Made by a program: the position numbers and the translations under genes
The notes under the pieces: model-generated
Told to the model about the DNA's origin: nothing
What the model saw: only the letters and a program-made list of their open reading frames with translations
The model's database searches: none
Part shown: piece after piece, positions 51,945 through 60,154 of the stretch
How the letters are laid out: every line of letters starts with the position of its first letter
Numbering within the stretch: the first letter of the stretch is position 1
Assembly (NCBI GenBank): GCA_001917135.1
Contig: MNTT01000013.1
Coordinates: 212,591 to 276,590, forward strand
Source: Acetobacter sp. 46_36
GTDB taxonomy: Bacteria > Pseudomonadota > Alphaproteobacteria > RF32 > CAG-239
Direction: 5' to 3'
DNA: 64,000 nt

Positions 51945-52508
51945 ATGGCACAGAAGATTTTGATTGTATTGACCGCTTTGGCGGCGCTGGTTCTCAATAT
52001 TGCGCAGGCAAATTCCGCGCAGCTGAGCACGAATCCCTGGCTGGAGGCGAACGACGACGAGGCGGTGGCGGAAGTTTACCGCAAGGAGCAGCGGCGGCAG
52101 AACCTGCGGTCGCTGAATTATCAGGCGGAGGGGACGGCGACGATTGACCGCACCCACGCGTATATTCAAGATGCCGGCGAAAACGGCGCGACGGAGGAAG
52201 ACGAGGGGCTGCTGGACAAAGTGAAAGACGCGTTTGGCGGTGATGACGGCGACGAAAGCGGCGCGGGGCAGGCACTAGTGCCGAATACCGCGGCAAACCG
52301 CCGGGCGCTGGCGCAGCAAAGGCAGGCGGCACAGGTGCAGCAGGAGGATTCCGGCTTTGCGGTGCCGACGTTTGATTTCAGCGGACAGATTAACCGTTTG
52401 CAGCGCAGTTTGCAGTTACCGAAGCTGCCGAGCATGACGGGAATGATACAGAAGTTTGAACGCGCGTCGGGCGTTGATTTTAAGAAAATGGGAAAATATC
52501 TCAAATAA
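51945..52508 (+). CDS. Small exported protein, unknown
   Basis: A 187-residue protein with an N-terminal signal peptide (MAQKILIVLTALAALVLNIAQANSA) and no lipobox. The mature part is polar: a Gln/Arg-rich helix (VYRKEQRRQNLRSLNYQ), an acidic Gly/Asp segment (LLDKVKDAFGGDDGDESG), and a C-terminal amphipathic region (INRLQRSLQLPKLPSMTGMIQKF). No domain is recognised. The start has AGGATACGG. It is followed 24 bp later by trmJ in the same direction, so the two may be co-transcribed. Confidence 0.7.
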   Translation: MAQKILIVLTALAALVLNIAQANSAQLSTNPWLEANDDEAVAEVYRKEQRRQNLRSLNYQAEGTATIDRTHAYIQDAGENGATEEDEGLLDKVKDAFGGDDGDESGAGQALVPNTAANRRALAQQRQAAQVQQEDSGFAVPTFDFSGQINRLQRSLQLPKLPSMTGMIQKFERASGVDFKKMGKYLK

Positions 52509-52532
52509 TCAAATTGTTAATAAGGTAAGTTT

Positions 52533-53399
52533 ATGGAAAACATTAAGACGGAAATGGAGGAGAATTCTGAGCACGGGGTGCAGGGGATGGAAATTTGTGC
52601 AGGCGGTGCGATGACTGATGCGGGTGGTGCGATGACAGGAGTGAGCGGTGCGATGACTGATGCGGGCGGTATGGGCATAACGGTGCCGGCGGTTATTCTG
52701 GTGAAACCGCAGCTGGCGGAAAACATCGGCATGGCGGCGCGGGCGATGAAGAACTGCGGTCTTAAGGAAATGCGGCTGGTGGCGCCGGAGCAGAGCCCGG
52801 TGTCGGAAACGGCGCTGCGGGCGTCTTCCAATTCCGAGGATATTCTGCTTAATGCCAGAGTGTATGCAACGACGCGCGAGGCGTTGGCGGATTTGGACAC
52901 GGTGTATGCGGCCACTGCACGGCCGCGGCATCAGGTCAAAGAAGTTTTCACTGCGGAATATGCGGCAACGCATCTGCCGGCGAGGCGGCGTACCGGCTTT
53001 ATGTTCGGGTGCGAGCGCACGGGGCTGGAGAACGAGGACATCAGCCTGGCGGACGCGATTATCGAAGTGCCGCTCAATCCGGAGCACTGCTCGCTCAATC
53101 TGGCGCAGGCGGTGCTGATTATCGGGTACGAATATTACAAAACGACGATTGCGCCCGAGGGGCGGCGGTTTATTACCAACGGCGGCGAAGTGGCAAGCAA
53201 GGAAAAGCTGTTTAAGTTTCTGGACGCGCTGACCGGGCGGATCAGGCAGAGCCCGCGCCTGAAAGACGAGGAACATACGCGGAGCCTGCTGATTAACGTC
53301 AGCAATATTTTTACGCGGGCGAACATTACCGAACAGGAGCTGAATTCGCTCTACGGTATTGTGAATATTTTAAGCGACGGGAAAAAAGACGGGAAGTAA
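52533..53399 (+). CDS. trmJ: TrmJ-like SpoU-family tRNA 2'-O-methyltransferase
   Basis: A 288-residue SPOUT enzyme expected to 2'-O-methylate tRNA position 32. The trefoil-knot motifs are visible: PQLAENIGMAARAMKNCGL (motif 1), FMFGCERTGLENEDISLADAIIEVPL (motif 2) and PEHCSLNLAQAVLIIGYE (motif 3). The C-terminal extension of TrmJ (EKLFKFLDALTGRI … LLINVSNIFTRANITEQELNSLYGIV) distinguishes it from TrmL. The N-terminal ~48 residues are not part of the family and include GGAMTDAGGAMTGVSGAMTDAGG, encoded by a 21-bp minisatellite, so a later start cannot be excluded. The annotated ATG follows TAAGGTAAG. Confidence 0.92.
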   Translation: MENIKTEMEENSEHGVQGMEICAGGAMTDAGGAMTGVSGAMTDAGGMGITVPAVILVKPQLAENIGMAARAMKNCGLKEMRLVAPEQSPVSETALRASSNSEDILLNARVYATTREALADLDTVYAATARPRHQVKEVFTAEYAATHLPARRRTGFMFGCERTGLENEDISLADAIIEVPLNPEHCSLNLAQAVLIIGYEYYKTTIAPEGRRFITNGGEVASKEKLFKFLDALTGRIRQSPRLKDEEHTRSLLINVSNIFTRANITEQELNSLYGIVNILSDGKKDGK

Positions 53400-53617
53400 G
53401 GCACCGGGCAGCGGCTCTGCGGGCGGCGGTGCTGCGGCAGCGAGGCGGCTCTGCGGGCAGTGGCGTAACTGTGGCGGTGGTTCCACGGGCGGTGTGCTGA
53501 GGTGCTGCGGTACGGGCGATGGCTCAGGGGTCGGGTGCAGGCAAAGAGGGGAGGCGCGCGGCGGCGGTGCTGCGGTACGACTGTGGCGGCGATATGGCGT
53601 GCGGAGCGGAAGGGCTG

Positions 53618-54355
53618 CTACGGCTGGCGGGAAGAGGGTTCGGACAGGGCGGCGAGCTTTTTTTCCAGCTCGGCGAGGCGGCGGTCGTATTCGGCGATAG
53701 TTTTGTTATATCCGGCGATAGCCTTGTCGTATCCGGCAATGGCCTTATCGTATTCGGCGATGCGTTTTTCATACGGGTCGGCGGTTTTGGCGTTAATGCC
53801 GTAGGGGATGAACGCACAGCTTCTGGAGGTTTCGGCGCGATGGGCGGCGGTGCCGATGACGGTCGTATTCTGAGGCACGTCTTTGACCACGGTGGCGTTG
53901 GCGCCGACTTTGGCGTTTTTGCCGACGGTGATGGGTCCCAGAACCTGCGCGCCGGCGCCGATGACGACATTGTCTTCAACCGTGGGGTGGCGTTTGCCGC
54001 TCTTGCCGCCGTAGGACTTGGTGCCGCCGAGGGTAACGCCGTGGTACATGGTTACATTGTCGCCGATGACGGCGGTTTCGCCGATGACGACGCCCATGCC
54101 GTGGTCAATAAAGAAATTTTTGCCGATTTGGGCGCCGGGGTGGATTTCCACGCCGGTCAGCAGCCTTCCGAGTTGCGACAACAGCCGCGCCGAAAGCCGC
54201 CAGCCCTTTTGCCACAGGCGGTGCGACAGGCGGTAAAACAAGATGCCGTGGTAGCCTGGGGAACACAAAAACGCTTCCCAGCGGCCGGTGGTGGCGGGGT
54301 CCTTGGCGACTATCGTGTCAAGGTCCTGAAGAATCTGCTTGAAATTTGAATTCAT
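53618..54355 (-). CDS. cysE: Serine O-acetyltransferase with a C-terminal heptad tail
   Basis: A 245-residue acetyl-CoA-dependent enzyme making O-acetylserine for cysteine synthesis. It has an N-terminal helical domain (short form), then the left-handed beta-helix hexapeptide repeats (GVEIHPGAQIGKNFFIDHGMGVVIGETAVIGDNVTMYHGVTLGG) and the catalytic/AcCoA loop region KSGKRHPTVEDNVVIGAGAQVLGPI. Beyond the normal end lies a ~60-residue tail of heptads (IAEYDKAIAGYDKAIAGYNK) encoded by a 21-bp minisatellite and predicted to be coiled coil. The enzyme core call is firm. No cysK is adjacent. 53400-53617 is GC-rich low-complexity sequence. Confidence 0.95.
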   Translation of the reverse strand: MNSNFKQILQDLDTIVAKDPATTGRWEAFLCSPGYHGILFYRLSHRLWQKGWRLSARLLSQLGRLLTGVEIHPGAQIGKNFFIDHGMGVVIGETAVIGDNVTMYHGVTLGGTKSYGGKSGKRHPTVEDNVVIGAGAQVLGPITVGKNAKVGANATVVKDVPQNTTVIGTAAHRAETSRSCAFIPYGINAKTADPYEKRIAEYDKAIAGYDKAIAGYNKTIAEYDRRLAELEKKLAALSEPSSRQP

Positions 54356-54455
54356 TTTTGTTATAACCCCTGTCTGTGTTAAGACCTAATTAAGAATCTT
54401 CAGGTAATATAACAGTAATATGGTTGAAATCAAGATAAAATAAAGAGAATATCAC

Positions 54456-55274
54456 ATGGTTGAAGTTATCATTAACGGACATGCCGGCAGGCTGGAGGGG
54501 CGGTATCATCAGGCGAAGCGTCCGGACGCTCCGGTGGCGCTGATTCTGCATCCGCATCCGCAGTACGGCGGGACGATGAACAACAAGGTGGCGTATGCGC
54601 TGTTTACCTGTTTCAGGGATTTGGGCTTTTCGGTGCTCAGGTTCAATTTCCGCGGCGTGGGGCGGTCGCAGGGCGAGTTTGAGGACGGCCCGGGCGAGCT
54701 TTCGGACGCGACGATTGCGCTGGACTGGCTGCAGGCGCAGAACCCCGACGCGCGGCAGTGCTGGATTGCGGGATATTCGTTCGGGGCGTGGATCGGGCTG
54801 CAGCTGCTGATGCGCCGTCCGGACATCAACAATTTTGTTGCGGTGTCGCCGCCGGCAAACGAAAAGGATTTCGGCTTTCTGGCGCCGTGCCCGACTTCGG
54901 GGCTGCTGGTGCAGGGCGGCATGGACGATATCGGCGATCCGAAAATCGTCGAGGAACTGGCGCTCCGGCTCAATGCGCAGCGGCATGTTGACGTCGATTT
55001 CGCAATGATTGAAGAAGGCGACCATATGTATAACGGGCATCTGGTGGATTTGTACAAGGTTGTCGGCAATTATGTTATTTCCGCGCTGTCGAAAAAGGCG
55101 CCGGCAAAGAAGCGCCGCGGCCGCCGCAAGAAGTCGGAAATCGCCGAGCAGATGCTGCTTGAAGGGCAGACGGCGGACGAAGAGGACGACGAGCTGCTTG
55201 ACGACGAAGACGACGATTTTGATGATGACGACGAGTTCATCGACGGCGATGATTTTGCAGACGACGAAAAATAG
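54456..55274 (+). CDS. Alpha/beta hydrolase with long acidic tail
   Basis: A 272-residue serine hydrolase-fold protein similar to bacterial dienelactone-type or YdeN/KANL-like small hydrolases. It has an oxyanion segment LILHPHPQYGGTMNNKV, the nucleophile elbow GYSFGAW, a putative acid near LVQGGMDD and a His in EEGDHMYNGH. The last ~65 residues are a separate low-complexity module: a basic patch (KKAPAKKRRGRRKKSE) followed by a nearly all-acidic tail (EEDDELLDDEDDDFDDDDEF). The start follows AAAGAGAATATCAC. The substrate is unknown. Divergent from cysE with about 100 bp between. Confidence 0.85.
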   Translation: MVEVIINGHAGRLEGRYHQAKRPDAPVALILHPHPQYGGTMNNKVAYALFTCFRDLGFSVLRFNFRGVGRSQGEFEDGPGELSDATIALDWLQAQNPDARQCWIAGYSFGAWIGLQLLMRRPDINNFVAVSPPANEKDFGFLAPCPTSGLLVQGGMDDIGDPKIVEELALRLNAQRHVDVDFAMIEEGDHMYNGHLVDLYKVVGNYVISALSKKAPAKKRRGRRKKSEIAEQMLLEGQTADEEDDELLDDEDDDFDDDDEFIDGDDFADDEK

Positions 55275-55304
55275 CGAACGGAATGTTCGGGCGGCATAAG
55301 CCAT

Positions 55305-55388
55305 AAAAAAAGGAGTGCCTTGCGGGCGCTCCTTCTTTTGATAACCAGAAAACTATCGGCCAGGCCGGTAATTTTCTGTTTTTTTTTT
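55305..55388 (+). terminator. Two consecutive plus-strand terminators
   Basis: Hairpin 1 is AAGGAGTGCC/GGGCGCTCCTT followed by TTCTTTT (55305-55339). Hairpin 2 is CAGAAAACTATCGGCC/GGCCGGTAATTTTCTG followed by ten T (55346-55388). They end the hydrolase transcript. Both are copied at 62358-62438, where no plus-strand gene precedes them, which marks the extent of the duplication. Confidence 0.85.
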
Positions 55389-55704
55389 ACAGCTTGATAC
55401 TCAGGTTCTGGGCAATATCGGCTCCGAAGTGATTTTTCTTTTTGATGTCCTTAAGCATATCTTTCGTACACAAAAATAATAACCGTATCGTAAAACCGAA
55501 AATAAGCCACATTACTCCGGTTATAATCCAGTAGGCAACATGGCTGTGGTCGAGCCATAATTTTACGCCATACTGCAGTATCCCGATGAAACAGAGTATG
55601 ATGCCGAGACATCCGCTCAATGGGAATATCAATCCGATAAGCAGGCCGAGGGCATTGACAACTGCGTTCCATACTTTTGCAACTGTAAATCTTAAAGTTT
55701 TCAT
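55387..55704 (-). CDS. Small membrane protein, copy A of duplicated cassette
   Basis: A 105-residue protein with three hydrophobic segments (AVVNALGLLIGLIFPLSGCLGIILCFIGIL, VAYWIITGVMWLIFGFTIRLLFL) and a Lys-rich C-terminus (DMLKDIKKKNHFGADIAQ). It is roughly 60% identical to the protein at 62437. No known family. There is no Shine-Dalgarno: the start is AAAAATTATGAAAAC after an A-rich stretch. It is preceded by a structured leader of about 200 nt that is better conserved between copies than the coding sequence, suggesting expression controlled at RNA level. Confidence 0.75.
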   Translation of the reverse strand: MKTLRFTVAKVWNAVVNALGLLIGLIFPLSGCLGIILCFIGILQYGVKLWLDHSHVAYWIITGVMWLIFGFTIRLLFLCTKDMLKDIKKKNHFGADIAQNLSIKL

Positions 55705-55720
55705 AATTTTTGCTTTTTTT

Positions 55721-55910
55721 AACGAGGTTCGGTCCTGTAGCCTAATCCTTCGTGAAACGACGCCGCAGGGACTGCCGTTTCGGGGTTCTCATAAAGTTGT
55801 TTATGTCAGATTATGAAAACGGCACCTCAGGGGGCTAAGGGGTAAACCTCAGAGCTGAAATTGTGAAAACCGTTTCTAATAATTGACATATTTGTATTTT
55901 GTAGAATTTC
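55721..55910 (-). ncRNA. Conserved structured 5' leader, copy A
   Basis: The minus-strand leader from the promoter at 55911 to the start at 55704. Its last ~95 nt are almost identical to copy B. It can fold as CATAAA-CAAC-TTTATG, then GAAACG…CGTTTC enclosing CAG TCC CTG, then ACG(A)AGG…CCTCGT enclosing GG…CC. It ends about 15 nt before the ATG. The rest of the spacer, 55940-56129, has no recognised gene. Confidence 0.6.
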
Positions 55911-55939
55911 ATTGTACCACAGTTTTCATTGCTTGGCAA
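55911..55939 (-). promoter_or_regulatory. Promoter of cassette copy A
   Basis: On the minus strand TTGCCA (55934-55939), a 17-nt spacer and TACAAT (55911-55916). The spacer sequence is identical in copy B. Confidence 0.8.
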
Positions 55940-56129
55940 GGGGAAAATTGCTCCGGCAACGGAAGAGGGCAGCGGCGGTGCAAATAACGCTTGCAATTTT
56001 TAGGGGCGGGTGGTAAGAGAGAGTCCTATTTTATACGATTTTGTTTATTATAAGGCTATTTTTATGGAATTATAAGGCAAATCGCAGTGAGAATTTTACT
56101 TATTTTCTTAATCCTAAAAACTTTTTAAG

Positions 56130-57527
56130 ATGGAAAGAATTCTTTGTGAAAAGCCGAAGACATTCTACAATGTGGTGTCCGGCGAAAAGATTGCCGACGG
56201 CGTTGCGGCGTATGTCGGTTTTGCCAACGGGTGGTACAGCTGTGTTTTTGCAGACGGGCGTTCCGGTTTGTATGACAGCAGCGGGCGGCTTGCAGCCGAA
56301 GATTTTGATGCGGCTGAGGCGGCAGGGAACGCGTATCTGTTGCGAAAAGGGAAAGTTTCTTCGCTTTTTGCGGCAGACGGCAAAAGGCTGATGCACACGG
56401 AAGGGGAAATTAAGCTTTACCCGAACGGGTGGGTTGAAACCCTTATCGGCGGTATCAAGGCGCTTTACCGTCCGGATATGAGTTTGGCGGCAAGCGGCTA
56501 TTTTGCCGCGGCGGTTCTGACGGACGGGGCGTATTACCTGACACAGGAAAAGGACGGCGGCGGTCTGGTTTTGTTTAACCGTGCCGGAACCAAACTGGCG
56601 GAAGGCATTATCTCGTATCAGTTTTATGCAGCGGACTATTATGTGCTGACATTTGCAGACAAAACCGCCATTTATGACACGGCGGCCGGTACGGTGTATG
56701 AATGTACGTACGGACTGCTGGAATTGAAACCGGGCAAGATGTTTACGGTTTTGGCCGGGGAGCATGCGGAATTGTATCGCGCCGACGGGAAACTGGTGCA
56801 GGCGGGATACGATCGGTATGAGGTTTTTGCCAACGGCATGTATGCGGCGGCACTGTTCGACAAAGCGGGCGTGCTGTTTTATCCCGACGGCAGAAAAGCC
56901 GCGGAGAACGTCTGTGCTTATGGCGAAGAACCGGCGTGCGGCTATGTAACGGCAATGTGCGGAGAACGGTGGATGCTGTTTAACGCCGAGGCGGAACTTC
57001 TGCACGAAAGCGAACATCCTATTTTCGTCTATCCGAACGGATGGTATTTCTGCGGCGACGGCGAACGTTTCAGCGGAATGCTGTGCCGCGGCGACAACGG
57101 CGTTGCGCAGATGTGGCTTGCGGAAGCGAGGGCTTTTGCCAACGGCTGGTATGTGACGGCTACGCCGGACCATACGGGCAAAGATACGGTTATCAGCCTG
57201 TATGACGGCGACGATGTGCTGGTGGCGCAGTCGATTTACGGCATGGATTTTGACGAGGAACATCTCTGCTACGTTTTGCAGGGAAAAGACGGCAAATGTT
57301 CGATGCATGACGACGGCGGAAAAGAACTGATTTCCGGCGCGGACGACATCTTTCTGCTCGGCAGCCTGTTTGCGGTGCAGAAGGGGGACGTTTTGAGCCT
57401 GTATGCGTTTGGCTCGCCGGAGGGCGGAAAAATGCCGCGGGAACTGTGGACGGGAACGATACAGCAGTTCGGCGACGGGATTATGTTCTGCGGCGTAGAA
57501 GATGACGGACTTCTAGAGATTGTCTGA
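56130..57527 (+). CDS. WG-repeat-like beta protein, unknown
   Basis: A 465-residue protein built from about 15-20 degenerate repeats of the form NGWY…F.DG..GLYD..G (FANGWYSCVFADGRSGLYDSSGR; YPNGWVETLIGGIKALYRPD; FANGMYAAALFDKAGVLFYPDGR; YPNGWYFCGDGERFSG; FANGWYVTAT). This resembles WG-repeat or propeller architecture. No signal peptide. The start ATGGAAAGAATTC has a weak upstream TTAAGA. It sits alone, ended by the terminator at 57625. Probably a binding protein; no specific role can be assigned. Confidence 0.7.
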   Translation: MERILCEKPKTFYNVVSGEKIADGVAAYVGFANGWYSCVFADGRSGLYDSSGRLAAEDFDAAEAAGNAYLLRKGKVSSLFAADGKRLMHTEGEIKLYPNGWVETLIGGIKALYRPDMSLAASGYFAAAVLTDGAYYLTQEKDGGGLVLFNRAGTKLAEGIISYQFYAADYYVLTFADKTAIYDTAAGTVYECTYGLLELKPGKMFTVLAGEHAELYRADGKLVQAGYDRYEVFANGMYAAALFDKAGVLFYPDGRKAAENVCAYGEEPACGYVTAMCGERWMLFNAEAELLHESEHPIFVYPNGWYFCGDGERFSGMLCRGDNGVAQMWLAEARAFANGWYVTATPDHTGKDTVISLYDGDDVLVAQSIYGMDFDEEHLCYVLQGKDGKCSMHDDGGKELISGADDIFLLGSLFAVQKGDVLSLYAFGSPEGGKMPRELWTGTIQQFGDGIMFCGVEDDGLLEIV

Positions 57528-57624
57528 CGCTTCGGCTAAAGAATGCGGCTGGTACGTGTCGGTTAAAGAATGCGTTCGGTATGTGTCGGCTAAAGAATGC
57601 GGCCGGTACTGCGTTTTGTAAAGA

Positions 57625-57657
57625 AACACCTGCTCCTTTGGGGGCGGGTGTTTTTTT
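57625..57657 (+). terminator. Intrinsic terminator of the WG-repeat gene
   Basis: AACACCTGC and GCGGGTGTT around a 12-nt loop, followed by seven T. A 32-bp motif (AAAGAATGCG…GTGTCGGCT) is repeated three times between the stop and this hairpin. Confidence 0.85.
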
Positions 57658-57698
57658 GTTTGGGAAAAGGGATTGGGGGGCGGGCTGCGCGCCGGGCG

Positions 57699-57971
57699 TC
57701 AGCCGTTGCGGCGTGATTTCAGCTTTTGTATCAGGTTCAGCACCGGTTCTTCCAGCCATGCTTTATAGACGATATAAACCGCAAGGACGATAATCGAGTA
57801 GCCGAGGATAATCAGCAATATCGGCAGCAGAGTCAGGAAAATGAACAGGCCGCCCAACAGGAACAGCCCCATTATCAGGCATCCGAGCGTGTTTTCCTTT
57901 TGCATTTTTTTGAGTTGGGCGTCTAAATCCCTGTCGTCTTTGGGGTCGGGGTAGATGTATTCAATTTCCAT
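57699..57971 (-). CDS. Small two-helix membrane protein, unknown
   Basis: A 90-residue protein. An acidic N-terminus (MEIEYIYPDPKDDRDLDAQLKKMQKEN) is followed by two adjacent transmembrane helices (LGCLIMGLFLLGGLFIFLTL, LLIILGYSIIVLAVYIVY) and a basic C-terminus (LIQKLKSRRNG). The start has AAGGAGCTGAC. No family is recognised. 57972-58182 is low-complexity. Confidence 0.7.
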   Translation of the reverse strand: MEIEYIYPDPKDDRDLDAQLKKMQKENTLGCLIMGLFLLGGLFIFLTLLPILLIILGYSIIVLAVYIVYKAWLEEPVLNLIQKLKSRRNG

Positions 57972-58182
57972 GTCAGCTCCTTTTGATGTGTCCTGTCGGT
58001 TTATGTAGGGTGCGGGCGGGAAAAAATCAAGCGGGGCGGCATTTTTTTTGCCGCGGGGGAGAGGAAAGGGCGGTGACGTGCGGGCAGTGCCGGCGGCACA
58101 GGCAACGATGAGCTGGCGGAGCGGGCGATGAGGTGCGGGCAGAGGCGAGAAGGGCAGGGAATATGGGGCGTAGGGCGGCGGG

Positions 58183-59127
58183 TCAGAGGTATTTTTCCAG
58201 TTCGGCGTAGTAGGATGCCGGGGGAACCGGAGAGGCAGAAGAAAGAGGGGCGGCGGTGTTGGCAGCGGGAGCGTTGGCGGCGGCGTGCAGCTGTTCCAAG
58301 ACCATATACGGCATATTGAGATTATGGCGGCGGCCGGTGCCGAGTTTGTTTTCGGGGTGGGCGGTGCCGCCGTGGAAGTCCGAGCCGCCGGCGGTTATCA
58401 ACCCAAGGTCGCGGATGATGTCCAGATACAGCTGGCGGTTGGCACGGGGCTGCGAGGCGTGAAAGACCTCAATGCCGCTCAGGCCGGCCTGTTGCAGCTC
58501 GCGGACGACGTTGTAGAGAATGTCCGGCTTGAATTTGGTGTGTATCGGGTGCGCCATAACCGCGGCGGCGCCGTTGCTGCGGATGAAGTCTATAATCTCC
58601 GCGGCGGGGGCGGGGCGGTTTTCGACAAAGGCGATGCCGCCGCGGGCGAAAACGACTTTGTATGCTTCTTCGGTGTTTTGGATATAGCCTTTTTTGAGCA
58701 GGACGTCGGTGAAATGCGGACGGCGGATTTGCGTGCGCGGGTTGCCGTCTTTGTCCAGGGCGACTTCTTCATAGGTGATGTCGACGCCGAAATTTTGCAG
58801 CAGCTCGATGCGGCGGTGCGCCATTTGGTCGCGGCGCGCGAGTTCGTTTTGCTGATATTCGCGGAACGCGGGCAGGGATTTTTCGGGAATGTCCAGCGCG
58901 AGGATTTCCATTTCCGCGCCGGGATAAAATACCGAAAGTTCAGCGCCGTTGACGATTTCCACTTTGCGGTTTTTGGCGGCGGCCGCATGCAGCTCGTCCA
59001 GTCCTGAAACGGCGTCATGGTCGGTCAGCGCCAGTGCTTCCAGCCCGATTTTTTCGGCGGCGTGCAAGAGTTCGGACGGAGAAAGAAAGCCGTCGGAGGC
59101 GGTGGAGTGGGTGTGCAAATCTATCAT
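58183..59127 (-). CDS. PHP-domain phosphoesterase (RNase AM/TrpH type)
   Basis: A 314-residue PHP metal-dependent phosphoesterase. The metal-binding motifs are DLHTHSTASDG (residues 3-13), ALTDHDAVSG, an ELS Glu, RRPHF, MAHPIHT and GSDFHGG. This matches the YciV/TrpH group, which includes the 5'-3' exonuclease/3',5'-bisphosphate phosphatase RNase AM acting on RNA 5' ends. The C-terminal ~35 residues (ANAPAANTAAPLSSASPVPP) are low-complexity. The start follows AAGGAACCGC. The precise substrate is inferred from the family. Confidence 0.9.
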   Translation of the reverse strand: MIDLHTHSTASDGFLSPSELLHAAEKIGLEALALTDHDAVSGLDELHAAAAKNRKVEIVNGAELSVFYPGAEMEILALDIPEKSLPAFREYQQNELARRDQMAHRRIELLQNFGVDITYEEVALDKDGNPRTQIRRPHFTDVLLKKGYIQNTEEAYKVVFARGGIAFVENRPAPAAEIIDFIRSNGAAAVMAHPIHTKFKPDILYNVVRELQQAGLSGIEVFHASQPRANRQLYLDIIRDLGLITAGGSDFHGGTAHPENKLGTGRRHNLNMPYMVLEQLHAAANAPAANTAAPLSSASPVPPASYYAELEKYL

Positions 59128-59243
59128 GGCGGTGCGGTTCCTTAAACTAAAAACGGTTTAAAACTTATAGCGGTCGGAGATTTAAGACGGATAAAGCCGG
59201 AGCGGTTTATACTTTGGCGGGCTGTTTAATCTTCAGAGGCGGT

Positions 59244-59384
59244 TTAAAACTGCAGGGTCAGAATGTTGGTGAAAACGCTGGCATTGGCGCCGCGGGAACT
59301 TCCGGCGGTGCCGGAGGCCTGGCAGGCGGCAAGCGAAAGGGACAGAAGAAGAGCCGCAGCGAGGCGGACGGAAAAAATACGCAT
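59244..59384 (-). CDS. Very small lipoprotein, 46 residues
   Basis: A short ORF: MRIFSVRLAAALLLSLSLAAC, then QASGTAGSSRGANASVFTNI and LTLQF. It has a textbook lipoprotein signal with lipobox LAAC, preceded by AAAGGAAAG at good spacing. The mature peptide is only about 26 residues. It is divergent from pagP, with about 135 bp between the starts. The clean signal and ribosome site support a real gene despite its size; the function is unknown. Confidence 0.7.
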   Translation of the reverse strand: MRIFSVRLAAALLLSLSLAACQASGTAGSSRGANASVFTNILTLQF

Positions 59385-59520
59385 AGAACTTTCCTTTGGT
59401 CTCAAGGTTATCGGAATATGTAAAAACTAGGGCAAAAGTGTAAAAAAATATTTAACTTTTGCAGAAAGCCGCTAAGATTTTGCTGTATTTGCAATGATGA
59501 CGAACGGACTATTACGGACT

Positions 59521-60078
59521 ATGCGGAAGAAGATTTTTTATGCCTTATTATTGGCGGCGATGACGGCGGCGGGAACAGTGCAGAAAGCCCGCGCCGGGGT
59601 GATTGAAGACTATTTCAGCGGTTTGAAGCAAGACGTGCGGCAGACCTACGACGAGGGGACATGGAACGTTATGCTGCCGCTCAGGGTCTGGCACAACCGG
59701 CTGACGTATGATGACGAGCATATCGACAAATATAACGAAGAGCCGTGGGGGCTGGGCTTCGGGCTGACGCGCTACGAGGGCGAAAACTGGCACGGGCTGT
59801 ATGCGATTGCGTTTAAGGATTCCAACGATTATATGCAGACGATGTTCGGTTATGCGTACCTCATCAACAAAGCGATTGACGAAGAGAAAAACTGGCATTG
59901 GGGATACGGTTATACGCTCGGCGTGACGCAGAGGCACGAGTATTCGTATATTCCGGTGCCTTTGCCGTTGCCGATTGCGGCGGTAACGTACAGGAATTTT
60001 TCGTTGAACGCAACGTATGTGCCGGGAGTGAAAAACGACGGCAATGTGCTGTTTACCTGGCTCAGAATTGATTTGTAG
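59521..60078 (+). CDS. pagP: Lipid A palmitoyltransferase PagP
   Basis: An outer-membrane 8-strand barrel enzyme that moves palmitate from phospholipid to lipid A, raising resistance to cationic peptides. The sequence follows E. coli PagP closely: signal peptide (MRKKIFYALLLAAMTAAGTVQKARA), an N-terminal helix DVRQTYDEGTWNVMLP, catalytic His in RVWHNRLTYD, Asp-Ser in YAIAFKDSNDY, then YNEEPWGLGFGLTRYEG, the YGYTLGVTQRHEYSYIPVPLPLPI turn and the C-terminal NVLFTWLRIDL. The start could be 27 bases upstream (59494); 59521 gives a standard signal peptide. In Enterobacteria it is PhoPQ-controlled; regulation here is unknown. Confidence 0.92.
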   Translation: MRKKIFYALLLAAMTAAGTVQKARAGVIEDYFSGLKQDVRQTYDEGTWNVMLPLRVWHNRLTYDDEHIDKYNEEPWGLGFGLTRYEGENWHGLYAIAFKDSNDYMQTMFGYAYLINKAIDEEKNWHWGYGYTLGVTQRHEYSYIPVPLPLPIAAVTYRNFSLNATYVPGVKNDGNVLFTWLRIDL

Positions 60079-60154
60079 GAGAAGCGGCGGCGACGTATCG
60101 GGGTGTTACGGTGGAATGGCGGCAGTTGCGGGCAGCGGCAGGGGCGTTGCGCTT

